Shown here in pieces: positions 31,237 to 43,579 of a stretch of DNA of 64,000 bases (the first letter of the stretch is position 1; each line of letters starts with the position of its first letter). Source of the stretch: Sepiola atlantica. Taxonomy: Eukaryota; Mollusca; Cephalopoda; Sepiida; Sepiolidae. Below the pieces are notes generated by a model, which did no database searches, was not told the origin of the DNA, and saw nothing but the letters and a program-made list of their open reading frames with translations. The position numbers were made by a program, and so were the translations under genes. Location: the NCBI GenBank assembly GCA_963556195.1, contig OY744525.1, positions 76,724,344 to 76,788,343 on the forward strand. The letters run 5' to 3'.

Positions 31237-31400
31237 AGTCATCCAAAGACAGACTGGTTTGCTGTATCACGGCTCTTCAGTGTGGTTAAACAAGCAAGTG
31301 CCTCAAGCCAGGATCGAAATTTGATCCTCGAGATGACAGTCGGCGCTCCTAACCACTTTACTTTCATTCGGCACCTGCTGAGAGTAAGAGAAATCTTAAT
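31237..31400 (-). mobile_element. tRNA-derived SINE, family S3, copy 1
   Basis: On the + strand the segment reads GTCATCCAAAGACAGACTGG, TTTGCTGTATCACGGCTCTT, CAGTGTGG, then GGATCGAAATTTGATCC and CTCCTAACCACTTTAC. Reversed, TGGTTAGGAGCGCCGACTGTC is an A-box-like head and GGATCAAATTTCGATCC a B-box-like region. The same first 60 bp recur at 43632 and 43918, which defines the family. Confidence 0.6.
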
Positions 31401-31857
31401 GTAAACATTGTCAATTGCCTGATATGTGTGTGTGTGTGTTCTATCAACCTTGCTAACTTTTATGACTTCATTATCTAAGAGGTCATAAAAATCAAACTGT
31501 GAAAGCGTCAATTGGATATGCAAGTCATATCATTGAGAGTAAATCAGTAATATCCCTTTTATTATGTCATCTAATCCTTCGTGAAAGCAATGCAATGTCT
31601 GTAAATGGTATTGTGTATACATTCACATCATCACAGATGCACAAATAAGTACATTATTCTACAAGGTTTACTGAATGTCATATTAACCGTTGAATAACAA
31701 CAATGAGTCAAAAAATGAAATAGAAAGCAAAATTCAGGTTATTTCACTAGATATCTATTTTTTTACTTAAAACGTATGCATATGATGTCATGACTATTTA
31801 AAAAATAATCTTAACCATTTTTCCCTAAAATGGTTACTTTGAACTTATACCTAGGCG

Positions 31858-34512
31858 ATCCTTAATACAGGCCTGTATAGCATACACATTTATTCTCTGA
31901 CTGGGGGCGAATATTATTTTTGGCATTCTGCCAGTCGCACTCAATACTAACATGCCTGCATATCGGATAACAATTGAATTAAAAAATTTTCAGGAGATAT
32001 TCCAATATTTTTTGTTTTTTTTTGCAAATTTAAAATTTAAATGCTACCATGCTGGTATACATACATTTTTTATCTTTCAAAAAATTGAGTCTCAGTATTT
32101 TAACACTGGTCAAAGATCAATTCGTTTTCTCAGGTAATTAAAAATTTATTAAAAATTTTTTTTAAAGAACAAATTAATATTATGTTCCCCCAAGTATTGG
32201 GGCAAAAAATTATGATTCTAATATTCTTATTAGGTCATTTAAATATTTTCTAACGTCTTGGTTATTATATAACCGACTTCGGGATGATTTTAAGTTACAG
32301 AATGTGAGAACATGTAATTTGAAAATCAGAAAAAGTGCATTCTTTAATTGATAAAATGTATGTAAAAGCTTCTCTACAATATCACAAAATAAAATGTATT
32401 TGGTTTTGCTGAAAATTCTGAAGGATGAGCAAAAACAATATTGGGAATCATGGTAAAATGTTTACATGGTGGGTGATAATTTTTACTTAAAATGATGCCA
32501 GTTGTCAAGTTAGAGGCAATATTTTTATATGAAAAATTGTCCAATATTAATATAATTAAACAATTAAATGGTCAAGTGATTGCAATTTTATGTGATGACA
32601 ACAGAACCAATCAATCTTTTTTAAATTGACACTGTTTATGATAAGCCTTGGCTAACTAAAAATGGCTTTTACTTACTTTTTGACTATGTCCACCTTTTTA
32701 AAAATATTTGGAATAATTGGATTACTGAAGCTTCTTTTTAATTATTATTCGATTCTGAAGGCAAAAAAATGTTAGGAATGTTAGTTATAAAAGGTCTTAC
32801 GAACATGAAAAAACTCAGTTTGTTAAGTTATCAAAAACTGATGTTGCAGTTTACTTAAAACCTATTGAGAGAAAAAAAAGAAAGTTCCTCTATTGTTTAA
32901 AAGGTTTTTTGATCAAACTGTAGCAGCAATTAGAGTGCATCCATTATTAAATGAAGAGAATACTGCAGAAACAGTTTATTTTATTGAAAAGATTTTGATA
33001 TTTTGGAAAATTGTCAGTGTCAAGGAAATTTATGGCAACATTAAGAAAAATGATCTACTGAAAAAGGTGATATTAGATTTAAATGATGAACACCTTATAT
33101 TTCTAAAATGGGAAGTAAGCAAGGAAAAAGAATTAAATTATTATCAAGAGATACTAGTTTGGCCATTGAACATACATACAATGGTTGAACTGATTTTTAA
33201 CTTTGTTATGCTTGGTGAATTTACCAGACTATTTGAAAAATTACGACAAAGTTCTGATGATGCATATTTCATAACTGTTCAAAATGATTTTAAAATTTCA
33301 TATTGAAAAAACTAAACTGCTACTTAAATTAGATGTTGATGTAAAAAAATACAACTTTGATCCAAGACGTAATTGTTCAAAATGTGTATATTTGCTGGAT
33401 GAAATGGCATGCAGAATATTTGATAACTTACCAGATCTTGAAGTTAAAATCTTTATAAATATTAAAATGTCTTTTTGTATATAGCTGATTATGTTACAAA
33501 AAAAGGATTGTCCAATTGATGAGGAAATATTTAATACAAGTTTTTACTTCCACATGGACATTTTTTGAAAGAAATGGATTGTGGTAACTTAAAAATTCAA
33601 CTGGATACCACAGTATATTGGATGTATTTCTGTTTGGTGTTAAATTGAACACTCTTTGACAAAAATCTGCCAGTTTCAGATATGAATCATTTCACTATGA
33701 AAAGAGAGCATGAGTTTATATTGGCCAATATATTTTTTTTTTTTAAATATCGTTTGTTTGATTCACCTAAGGAAACTCAAGGACCAGTTTTTAAATTATC
33801 TTAAAATATTATTTATAAAATAAAAATATTTATACAATTCTCATGACAACCTAATCATTATTGATAATACATCATTTTTCAAGCATTTATCAGATATTGT
33901 TTAATTAAATTTCTCCCATTTTTACATAGATGTTATTGGTTTTATGTTCTTGTTAATGTGACTTTATTATTACAATTGTGGATAATATGTATAATCGTAT
34001 CATGAAAAAAATAAGTATTTTCTTCATCTTCTGTAAAACAAATTTTACATGTAACAAATATCACAAATTTTATAAATGTTATGAACATTTTTTCTCTGAA
34101 CATTATTTTGTTCATAAAGTACTGTTCTAAAATCTTAGAATTTGCTTTCCATTTGTTTTATGTCATGGTATTTTCTGTAATCAATTAGTTAATATAAACA
34201 AATTGAGTCATCATTTTTTAAATATCTAATATGTGGCTAATTCATGGTGGAAAAAGTGATTTTTTGTGCATTTAGTTCTTTTATATTTTTGTACTTTTTA
34301 CATTTGATTTGATGGAAATAAATCAATAACTGTAAGCTGCTTCCTAATAATATGTATAGTTGCTAACTAACTAATTACTGGACATTACTAACAAATTCCT
34401 TACTATAACCATTCTCAGTAATTATTATTTAGTAGTAATTTTGGTATTTATATGTTCGCCCCCAGTTGTGGACCCCAGTTGCATTTTTGCCAGGCCTGGT
34501 ATAAGTATCGCA
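31858..34512 (+). mobile_element. Decayed DNA transposon, possibly P/THAP9-like
   Basis: Inverted end sequences flank a transposase relic. The left end (31858-31912) has GATCCTTAATACAGGCCTG and CTGGGGGCGAATATT. The right end (34452-34512) contains, inverted, GATACTTATACCAGGCCTGG and CTGGGGGCGAACATA. The pairing is imperfect but collinear. The interior is AT-rich and heavily decayed. The element would be about 2.65 kb. Boundaries are by eye and no target duplication was established. Confidence 0.45.
32500..33490 (+). pseudogene. Transposase relic (P/THAP9-like?)
   Basis: Readable blocks across frames are LNGQVIAILCDDNRTNQSFF, KPWLTKNGFYLLFDYVHLFK followed by NIWNNW, KLSKTDVAVYLKPIER (after a shift), a 137-residue frame at 32893-33306 and CSKCVYLLDEMACRIFDNLP. 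An Asp-containing CDDNR block followed by D-x-x-H-x-x-K-x-x-x-N-x-W resembles the catalytic core of P-element/THAP9-like transposases, where DxxHLxKxxRN is conserved. That family name is inference. Many stops make it dead. Confidence 0.45.
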
Positions 34513-34686
34513 ATAACTTGTACATATATAGTAACTAGAAGAATATCTGATTTTATAGGCATATTTTGCGGGCTTATTGTCATTTTTAAATTTCCAAACA
34601 TGTGCCAAATTTAGTATTTTCCAAGGCGACCGAAAATAGGTACATGGATCATCTAAACGTTCAAATAGTGAACGTGATTTATCAAA

Positions 34687-35279
34687 ACACTAGAAGAATA
34701 CCCATCCCAGTACGGGTAAAATTAATCCCTCAAACAGAAGTTTTGCACAACTTTTATGTCCCCTTACAAAGATTAAAATCAAGATATAATGATACTTAAC
34801 CTTATGTCCTGAATCACTATTTTAATTTTGATCAAAATCCATTGCATCATTTTGATTCTAGAAAATCTTTAACAAGCTTCAGGGGTATTAAGAAGAAATT
34901 GAAATTCAGGGAATCTTGTTTAATTCGTGTCTAATGACTATGGATCAAATTTAATACAAATATTAAATAATTGAATTTTAAAATTGGAAGTTGTGCCCAT
35001 ATTATGCCTCCTGAAAACCCTTTAAAATACCCCAAAGAAACTTAAATTTGAGGAATATTTATTTATTGATATCTAATACCTATTGTTAAAATTTCACAAA
35101 AATTAGAGATATCTAAATTTTCATAATGGGCTTCCACCCCCTTTTTACTCCATTAGCATAATACTAAATTAAACCAAATATAACCCACATTATGCCTAGC
35201 TGCTGTATTAGTTTAAGAGTGTATTTAGTAGAGATATATAAACATATACACATACCATAACTTTATATAGATATAGAAT
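34687..35279 (-). mobile_element. Dispersed repeat family H1, copy D (best 3' end)
   Basis: It begins CACTAGAAGAATACCCATCC, then CAGTACGGGTAAAATT. Reversed, this is a short ACCC...GGGT hairpin, a spacer of a few bases, and CTAG followed by T, the Helitron 3' layout. The remainder follows the H1 order and ends AACTTTATATAGATATAG, which reversed supplies a TC start. All five H1 copies point the same way. Confidence 0.6.
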
Positions 35280-35989
35280 ATCATTTAATAGCTTAACCTG
35301 TGTAAATTACAACGTATTTGAAATTAGTACTAAAATCCGTTTAGTGCTTAATTAAAAACAAAAAGAAAAACCTTCTTAATCAAATCAAATTGACAATAAA
35401 AATAGCAGAGATTTGTCGAAGTTATAGTAATTTTATAATCTAATGTTAATCTTTCTAAGATAAAATAAATGTGACTTATAAATATTTTTAAAAATGGAAA
35501 TATCTTTTATATAATTTTGAAAAAAGTTGATGAGATGACGTTGCATGTTTTAACAACTTCAATGAAGGGAAATATTTGTTTTTAAATTGTTAATAATATG
35601 AGTTCGTGTTTTTCCTTGAAGATATTCATGAACAGGCATTCTTCTTTTTATCTTCTTCCATCCGCCTCCTCCCAATTCCCCTTCTTCATACCAAGTCCTA
35701 CTCCCACTTCCTTTTCTTCATACCAAGTTTCCTACTCTCCCTACCAATAAAAGTGTGACACAAAAAGAAGGAAGGAAAGAACATACTAGCGTATTTATAT
35801 CAGAATTATTTCTCTTTGGGCATTTAAAAGCCTTAAAAAATATATCGGCAATATGCTTTTATCTACAGCATGTTTGAGAAAAATTTGATAATGTTTTCAT
35901 ATTCTTTAATTTCTGAACCATTTGAAGTATTTAATAGTCGTAAAGTACAACGTATGGCTGTTTCTGTGTACTATTGGTGAGTTTGAAAG
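35280..35989. other. Gene-free stretch
   Basis: AT-rich DNA with a C/T-rich patch containing a partly duplicated CTTCTTCATACCAAG motif at about 35680-35730. No gene was seen. Confidence 0.35.
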
Positions 35990-36540
35990 CTGGAGACCAT
36001 GGACGACTGGAAAGCACCAGAATATATGAAAAGAGTGACTTGGATCATGCTGATTTGTGCCGGATTCAAAATTTCAGAAATCTTAGCAGCAACTCAGTGC
36101 CCCTTGAATACTTTGAAGGCCGTAAGATATGAGCTGGAGAATTGTGACAGTGACTGCACCACATAATTAGTAGAGAAGCTGCAAAAAAAGTGTGGCAAGA
36201 TTCAGGCAAGGCAATTCAAACCTTGGCGAGAGAGATAGGTGTCAGAAAACACTGAACAAGGATCTTTACTACTCATACAAGAGTCGCAAGGACCAGCAAC
36301 TTACTGTCAAGGCCCAAGAGAACCGTCTTAAAAAGCCAAGAAACTCCTGAATAAGGTCAAACATCCAGTTGAGTCGGGGATGCTCTGGTTCTTCTCAGGA
36401 TCAGTTGCACATAGACTATAATGTGTATAGCGCAATTGAGAAAGATACCAACCATACTGCTTGTAACATCAAGAGTTGATTTCAAGAATCAAACTTGTGT
36501 TCAGGCGTCTCTTGAAGGGCACTTTAACGGCTGAATACTT
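35990..36540 (+). pseudogene. Mariner/Tc1-type transposase, N-terminal half, broken
   Basis: Frames give WIMLICAGFKISEILAATQC and LNTLKAVRYELE (first helix-turn-helix), RKTLNKDLYYSYKSR (second DNA-binding part), NRLKKPRNS, then LLNKVKHPVESGMLWFFS. The last is the run-up to the first catalytic Asp of a mariner-like family in which FFSDEKNF follows. Here the SDEK is lost and only unrelated or badly decayed sequence comes after. No TIRs were found. It is unrelated at motif level to the intact DD41D copy at 18.7 kb. Confidence 0.6.
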
Positions 36541-36804
36541 CAAGTTTAGGTTCTGATGAGAAGTTGTGATGGAGACTCAAGGTTTTTACTAATGAGCTAC
36601 GTTTGGTAAACTATCTTCTTGGATATGCACGCTGAATTTTGAAAATACATCAATTATTAGCCAAGATATGATGTTTTTTCTATCTTTTCCAAAAAGTGTC
36701 AAATTTGTCTCAAACATCTAATAGTTCCCAAACATTCCCTCTTCATTTCACAATTATTTCTGAATACATTCAATTCAATCTGAACATTTTCTAAGCTATT
36801 GCTG

Positions 36805-37012
36805 TTCTGATTTAGCAAGTAATGTTGAATCTGGTCAGTACTTAGATGGGTCACCATTTGGGATTACCAGGTGCAGTAAGTAAACAATCCATCCAAGTGT
36901 ATAAATGAGTACTATCCTTGCCGGGGAGTATAATCCTGCTACAAGAGTGGTTCAGGAAATAAACACCGGTCCTAAGAGCCTTTCGGACGGATAAAGGGGC
37001 AACTACTACTAC
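36805..37012 (+). mobile_element. 5S rRNA-derived SINE, copy 2
   Basis: CTGGTCAGTACTTAGATGGG, TCACCATTTGGGATTACCAG and GTGCAGTAAG match the 3' half of 5S rRNA. The 5' half is more decayed. The tail (AGTGTATAAATGAGTACTA, GCCGGGGAGTATAATCCTGC) is shared with copy 1 and continues to GGATAAAGGGGC and (ACT)n. The longer tail makes this the most complete 3' end of the family here. Confidence 0.7.
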
Positions 37013-37107
37013 TCAAATTAAATTTAATGTGTTCCAAAAAACATTATTCTATTGGCAAAAAGTTTTGGTCGTTTTTCTTAAATATTTTACAGCTCAATCC
37101 AAATCTA

Positions 37108-37357
37108 TGTCTTAACAAAAATGTCCAGAGGCCACATTTTCCCAAAATTGAATAAAACAACATCAATTATTGAAAGGATAAAACACCTACCTCGAAATAC
37201 CAAATTGAAAACAGACTCACAGCATAACTCTGCTATAGGTCAGCACTTACTGGACAACCCAGACTGTGAACAGACCTTTAGTAAAGATTATTTTAAAAGT
37301 ATCCTTTCACCTCAGCATTTTAGAGGATATTTGAATCTAAACAAATTGGGCTCTTGA
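37108..37357 (+). pseudogene. Possible Penelope-like element C-terminal fragment
   Basis: The 78-residue frame contains KHLPRNTKLKTDSQHNSAIG followed by QHLLDNPDCEQTFSKD. The words SxIxxHLxxxxxC and a following FxIL resemble the C-terminal GIY-YIG-linked region of Penelope-like retroelements. Catalytic residues cannot be confirmed and the frame ends abruptly before a CR1/jockey-like LINE. Assignment is tentative. Confidence 0.4.
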
Positions 37358-37435
37358 ATTGAATACTGGTCGTGGGGTCTTTTTCAGGCTTGGTTTGTCT
37401 TGAAGTGATTCTACCTTTCTCTCCCTTTTCTTATT

Positions 37436-39360
37436 ATGCCTTCTACAAATCCACACAAGAAACACCTGACTATTTCCTATAGTAACATCAGAAGTCTCAG
37501 GTCAAACTTTCCAGATGTTCAGTCCTGTCTCTTGGACAAATCTCCTCACATACTTGCCCTTTGTGAGATTAATCTGAATGCTTTTATTAATAGCAACGAT
37601 CTACATGTGGATTGTTATTTGCCTCTTGTCTGATTAGACTCTTCCACACATTTGTATGGTGTTGCTCTTTTTCTTTGTAGGGATCTCCCCATTTCATGTG
37701 TCCTTAGTTTTGAATCTCATGGGTGTCTTTGATGCACTCCTCTTCCTTTTTGTACCATTCTGTTCAGTATTGATGCTCTATCCAAGTCTTTTGTTGATCT
37801 ATAGGAAGACGTTTAACTACAAGAAGGCTAATTAGGATGGACTTTGCTACCTTTGGTATGTCTCCAAGTGGTGCTGCTAAGGAGCTTAATTACTGGCTTC
37901 TTCTTGGAATTGACACTTTCATTCTTAATTGTAAGTTTTAAACCAAACCTCATTCTCATCCCTGGTGTTCATCTGTTTGTGCTTCTGCCATCGCCCATTA
38001 TAACCATGAATTTAATGTATCGTGAGTCTTTCAGACAATCATACAGAAGAGCTAGCAATGCCTGCAAGAGAGCAATCCCTGAGGCTAAGTCTAACTACTC
38101 AAAGGATTTGTGACTATTTCTTCTCAAAAGGTTGGCTCTCGTGATTTTTGGAGAATCTACAATAGTGTTGTTAATAGTGACAAGTCTGCTATTCCTTCTC
38201 TTTTTAATGGTCTTCAGGTTGTTTAATCTTCTAAGGATAAGGCTGATCTTTTTGATCGTCTTTTTGCTGACAATTCTTCTCTTGATGACTCTGGTGCTGT
38301 TCTGGATTTCCCTTCAAAAACTGATCACTCTCTTGACTCTTATCATCATTTTGAAGATGGTTGCTAGTTTTTTTTATGATCTTGACCAATCTAAGGTTTC
38401 CGCTCCTGATTTAATTTTCCTTTGTCGTTCTTAAACATTCTTCTCTTGAACTTTCTTCTATCTTTTAACTGTTGATCTTTAAACTCTTGTAACTGAGCGT
38501 CTATTTATGGATAATTCAGGGCAATTGTGCTCGACATTTCAATGGCATTCGATAGAGTATGGCATTCTGATATCCTACAGAAACTTTAGGGTTATGGTAG
38601 TAGTGGTAAAGTTCTTGACAGTTACTCTGGATGGTGTCTCTTCAGCCTCTTTCCCTATAAATGCTGGTGTTCACCAGGGCTCTATTATAGGCTCAAAACG
38701 GTTTCTTCTCTTCACCAAGAGAATATTATTCAGAAGATTAACATCTCTGCTGATGAGACAACTATCTATTCTGGTGTTGCTTCTTGCCCATCTCCTAGGG
38801 ATCAGATGGAATATGAAGCTGATCTAGAAGTTAACTTGGGTTCGGTTGTGGATTGGGATACGAAATGGTTTGTTTAATTTAATCCTATTTAGACTTAGCT
38901 TGTGTCTTTCAATCATAGACATGTTCCTTTTGTTCCTGAGATTTTCATGCATGGCTCTGCTCTTGAGGAGAAATCGACTCTGAAACTTCTTGGTCTTTCT
39001 TTCTCATCAAATCTTTTTTGGAGTCCATACATTAGATCTATTACCCTGTCTGCTTCTCTCTATCGCTCCAAACACTTTCTCACATCTGAGGCTATTCTCT
39101 ATCTCTACAAATCTACCATCCGACCTTGTATGGAGTACTGTTGTCATATTTAGGCTGGTGAATCACTGTCCAATTTGAGGGTTCTTAATAAGGTTCAGAA
39201 GTGTATCTATAATTTGGTTAGTCCCACATTTTCTTCTCTGCACCCCCTCTATCTCACAGACGTAATTTTGCTAGTCTCAGTATTTGCTATAAATACTATT
39301 ATGGCATGTGTTCTTCAGAATTGTTTGATCTATTCCCTGCTTTGCAGGCATGTGTAACCA
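37436..39360 (+). pseudogene. Second CR1/jockey-type LINE, heavily frameshifted
   Basis: The endonuclease starts with ISYSNIRSLRSNFPDVQSCL and ILALCEINLNAFI (catalytic Asn and Glu). RT blocks follow in several frames: DFWRIYNSVVN-like, VSAPDLI, a decayed AFDRVWH (ALDISMAFDRVWHSD-like reading at about 38530), NAGVHQGSII, ISADETTIYS (second catalytic Asp changed to Glu) and LKLLGLSFSSNLFW. The tail has YLYKSTIRPCMEYCCH and a degenerate start of the next block. Compared with the LINE at 4808-7171 the order and many words are the same but identity is lower. This is an older copy of a different family. The middle of the endonuclease is missing or decayed. Confidence 0.75.
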
Positions 39361-39886
39361 AAACTGTTGGTATAAATTTATACCAAATAAATATACAGCT
39401 TTATTTATTATTGAGCACTATTATACAAACACAGTAATGATTCACTGGATTAACTCCTATGACTGAAACCTCATCAGAATTATACATATATAAACGTATT
39501 CCATAATTAAAAATAATAAAGTAATAAATATACAAATATAAATAAATAAATTTAAAAAATATAAAAAAATAATATAACTAAACAAAAGTGATAAATACAC
39601 AAATTAAAAAAATAAATAATAGACTCAACCACACCCCTTTCTTTTCTTTAACTCTCCCTCTCGTCTTACCAAAAGTCTTCAAAAACACAAGAACTCAAGT
39701 CTTCTTAAAAATAAAAACCTACTCCTGATGATGACCATAAAAGGTCGAAAGCGCCCGAGTGATGGCCGAATCAAGAACACTCATAAACACATTATACCGG
39801 AAACCAGAAAGCTTGTTCGACGCATCGAGAATATCACAATAAAAATGACTAAACGCGAAAATTCCGTGTCATGTAACAACACCTGC

Positions 39887-39924
<38 letters not shown>

Positions 39925-40309
39925 CATGAAAAACCAATCTCTCAGAATCGAAAAAGATATGCAACGATCCCTACCATATCCATTCGAAGTGACTTTGGAC
40001 AAACATTCAGACTGTACATAGATGTAAATATTTTCTAGCTATTTTTTTACATGGCTTGTTTCATTTTGCAATATTTTTTTAACATTAAATTTTAATTGAA
40101 TTTGATCCAAGACAGCAGATGTTGCACACACGAAGAGCTCGATATCTTTTCAGACAGAGCTTTATAACATTACTTATTCAAAAAATTGTCTGGTTAGAAC
40201 ATTTTTTTATTAAAAATAAGTTCATCAATAATGGTTTAAAGCATTAGTTTTCCTGTTTAGCTAGGTATGATGAGAATGCTGCAATAATTACTGCCCAGTT
40301 TTGATCTTC
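39361..40309. other. Gene-free stretch with a (TA)n array and a hammerhead-like word
   Basis: (TA)n lies at about 39893-39922. At 39725-39755 CTGATGATGACC...GGTCGAAA resembles a hammerhead core but has one base too many before stem II and no complementary stem I. 39500-39620 is a low-complexity AAATA tract. Confidence 0.4.
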
Positions 40310-40545
40310 CTTGCTCTTACTTGAGAAGCAAAAAGGGTTGCCTATGCCTCAACATATACCTACTGAGATTTATCAACGGCCATGGATGTGTGTGCGATAC
40401 ACACGATCAAATAACCGGACACATTCTTGAAGAATATGCTCTCCATTCCATGCAAAACAGATGTACGGAATTGATAGAGCTGGACCCGGTCATGCTTATC
40501 TGGCTGCATGATTTCCCGTTACAGGTTTTATTTCTGCTGTGAACC
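40310..40545 (+). pseudogene. LINE ORF2 C-terminal fragment with HC motif
   Basis: The frame reads RSKKGCLCLNIYLLRFINGH, then CVCDTHDQITGHILEEYALH and ELIELDPVMLIWLHDFPL. C-x-C...x2-H-IL-x5-H/C followed by a Trp-Leu terminus is the usual C-terminus of jockey/CR1-like LINE ORF2. The expected final Cys of the motif is Tyr (EEYAL for EECAL). Only this part is recognisable. Confidence 0.45.
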
Positions 40546-40794
40546 TCGCATGTTCTGATTTAGTGGCATATTGTATCTTGACTGTATACAAGAGAGAAAA
40601 AAGATAAAATGATATTCCCTTTCATTTGTGACTAATCTTTATTGGATCATTCTTGTGATCTGTCCACAGATGACAGTAATTTTATGATCTATTAATGATT
40701 TATGTAATAGAGGCCAATAGTAACTTAATCCATATTACAAATATCCATATTACAAAATTTTCACTACGAATTGAGAATCTGTAATCAGGATAGT

Positions 40795-40925
40795 GGATAC
40801 GAATCAGTTAAGCTGAGTTCAAATCCAGTCAGCTCTATTGCATTCACTTATGCAAATATACTATTGAGAAAAGTATGAACTCACAATTTAACCCCAGCTA
40901 TGGGTAAAATGACAACTTCTTTTCA
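40795..40925 (+). mobile_element. tRNA-derived SINE, family S1, copy 2
   Basis: The B-box-like GAGTTCAAATCCAGTC is followed by GCTCTATTGCATTCACTTAT and GAGAAAAGTATGAACTCAC, the same tail as at 4160-4335. The A-box half is decayed. Confidence 0.55.
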
Positions 40926-41094
40926 ATGGATAATACACAGTGGATCTTTAGCAATACCTGGTACAGAATTCACCCTGCGTGGGTTGAGCAAGCTTCCTGC
41001 AAAGGAGTAAGGTTCTAGAGAATATTAAATTCGTAAGCAGTCCGCAGTCACATATATATCCGAGTCAAAGGAGATGACGACGTTACTTCTTGCA

Positions 41095-41232
41095 GTTATT
41101 TTGCAGGAAGGTGTCGCTATCCTCCCAGAACACCTGGTATTCCCAAATGGTCACACATCTGGTACTGACCAGGCTTAACGTCACTTAACTTTTGTGATCT
41201 TACAAAAACCGGTGTGTCAATGTGATTATGCC
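41095..41232 (-). mobile_element. 5S rRNA-derived SINE, copy 3
   Basis: On the minus strand, ACATTGACACACCGGTTTTT, AGATCACAAAAGTTAAG, GACGTTAAGCCTGGTCAGTA, GTGTGACCATTTGGGAATAC and CAGGTGTTCTGGGAG follow the 5S rRNA order from about position 25 to the 3' end. The AAGTTAAG and internal boxes are better kept than in copies 1 and 2. Confidence 0.75.
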
Positions 41233-41249
41233 GTATATCTTTAGCAATA

Positions 41250-41690
41250 GGTATTAAATAACCCATAAAGGGTTGATATATTATAAAGCAGACTTGACAA
41301 ACCTTTTATTGTTTCACTTTCAAGATTAAATAACCAAAATACTTTTGATTTGCTGTAAAATAGATGAGACCAGACTTTTATTATGTTTCGGCATTACATA
41401 ACTCCAAAAGGATTGATATGTCTTAAAAGAAATGTGGCAAGCCTTTTATGGTGTTTCGGCATTACATAACTCCAAAAGGATTGATATGTCTTAAAAGAAA
41501 TGTGGCAAGCCTTTTATGGTGTTTCGGCATTTAATAATCAAAACAGGATTGATATGCCGTAAAATAGATGAGATTAGTCTGTGTTTCGGCACTAAATAAA
41601 ACTTCAAAAGTTGATATGCTACAAAACAGACAGGACGAGTTTTGACATTAAATAATTTAAAGAGTTGATATGCTGTAAAAAGGATAACAA
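41250..41690. repeat. 68-bp tandem repeat, two identical units in a decayed array
   Basis: Units 41385-41452 and 41453-41520 are identical and begin GTTTCGGCATTACATAAC. About two degraded units lie on each side, all keeping TTGATATG followed by an A-rich run. Identical middle units inside diverged neighbours indicate a recent duplication within an old array. Confidence 0.88.
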
Positions 41691-41888
41691 CAAAAATCTA
41701 ATTCAACACACATCCTTAATTCCTCAACCAAACAATAAAAAAATGCATATAACTCAACTCTCAGTAGCGAAAGAAACTTCATATTTCATTTTCATTGCCA
41801 GACGGAGGTAGAATACTAATATCTCTGAGGCCAAGAATCTTTGTGTAGACATTATAAGTGTCATTGTACTATATTCCTATATGTAGTA

Positions 41889-42440
41889 CTAATAGAGTAC
41901 CCATCCTAGGACGGGTATAAGCAATAAATATAGCATAAGTTTAAAATTTTAATGTTTTTTTCTTGAGGGAGGGGGGAGGGTACGGTTTCGGTGCCACCCC
42001 CATGGTAAAGTTTACAAACAAAATAAATAATGTGCTCACGTTACTCACCCTTTTTCCTAGAATATATATTCCATAATTCATGATAAGTGTAATAGTTTAG
42101 GATTTTACCAAGTACATACATATTATTGACACTCATGCGTGCACTTACTTTTAAATGTGTATTACTTATGATAACTCAAAATTTGATGTTGAGTAATTCT
42201 TTTCTCCATTAAATCTTTTGTATCTAACTTATTTTTAAAGTTTTTTGGTGGCAGAGTGCGAGTTTGGATAGGCGTACCTCAAAATGGTAAAGTTTACAAA
42301 AACAAAATAATGTGCCCATGTTACCGTGTTGCCTAGAATATATATTCCAAAAATTCATAATGCTCTGTTCATTAATTTAGGAGATTATCCTGTACATATA
42401 TACATATACATGTCTTTAAGTTTATATATAGAGAGAGATA
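41889..42440 (-). mobile_element. Dispersed repeat family H2, copies 2 and 3
   Basis: Copy 2 (41889-42120) starts CTAATAGAGTACCCATCC and then CTAGGACGGG, the same hairpin-type end as H1 copy D. It continues GGTAAAGTTTACAAAC and AATGTGCTCACGTTAC. Copy 3 (42230-42440) has GGCGTACCTCAAAATGG, AATGTGCCCATGTTAC and AATTTAGGAGATTATCC, and ends AAGTTTATATATAGAG. They lie head to tail. No coding frame is present. Confidence 0.5.
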
Positions 42441-42984
42441 TTCATATAATTGTAAAATAATTCCTTGAGCACACCTTATGGGATATCCTTTTGCCAGACT
42501 TGGTAGATGGTAAAGTATTTTTGAGTAATCTTCATGTGCGTAATTCTTCATATTTTATGAGATAACCACATACTGCATCAATTTAAAAAGATTGTGCCGA
42601 TAAGAAACCCTTTCCCAAAAAACAAACAAAAATATATTTAAATGTACACGTAACACAAAATCGATGCATTGTTGTCTCTCTCTGATATTATATAAAGGAC
42701 ATTCTTATTTTTTTTGTGGATTTTTAGAGGGAAGGGTTGATTTTCTCAAATTGTCATATTATTCGTGACTTAACTGCTTTTACTTATATCACAAGATTTT
42801 TTTTTCCCCGCTTATTGTGTTGACAATCATTGTCTAATATTCAATGCGATCGACACAATGACATTGGTGACATTGTCATAAGCGTTATGTTATAAGATTC
42901 TTGTAGCTAAACAATATTTAACTTATTCTTTAACTGTTTATTTTGTTCCTTACTTTTAGAGATTTATATATATATATATATACT
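42441..42984. other. Gene-free stretch
   Basis: AT-rich DNA. A short (TA)n at 42966-42980 leads into the next H1 copy. Nothing else was recognised. Confidence 0.35.
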
Positions 42985-43579
42985 AAAAGAATAATGAATT
43001 CCCTGAACAGAGCAGTTTTGCATCACTCTTATGTCCTCTTATGAAGATTAAAATCAAGATATAATGATACTAAACCTTACGTCTAGAATCAATTTTGATG
43101 AAAATCGATTACATGATTTTGATTTGATAAAATGTCTCAAATTTAAGACTTAAGTTTAACAGGTTTTAGAGGAATTGAAATTCAGGGAATTTTGCTTAAT
43201 TGGTGTCTAATGATTATGGATAAAATTTAATGCAAATCTGAAATATTTTAGTTTTCAAATGAGAGATTTTACACATAATATGGCCCCTAAAAACCCTTTA
43301 AAATACTCCAAAGAAACTAGAATTAAGGGGAATATTTATTAATTTATGTCTAATACCTATTGTTCAAATTTCACAAAAATCAGAGGCATCTGAATTTTCA
43401 CAAAGGGTTTCCAACCTTCTCTTTGCACCCTTAGCATAAATTAAATTAAACTAAATACAGCCCACATTACCCATCCTTACGCCTAGCAGCTGTGTTCCAA
43501 AATTCATAATGATCGGTTAATTATAGTGTATGAGTGAAGTGAATTCTGTATATAAAAATATATAGACATATGTACCTAA

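Noticed and set aside
39720..39760. CTGATGATGACC...GGTCGAAA on the + strand as a hammerhead ribozyme
   Set aside because: One extra base separates CTGATGA from the GACC/GGTC stem and no complementary stem I or stem III flanks it. It is at best a relic.
40321..40542. An independent small host gene
   Set aside because: The Cys/His pattern and Trp-Leu end fit the C-terminus of a LINE ORF2, and there is no start context or splice signal.
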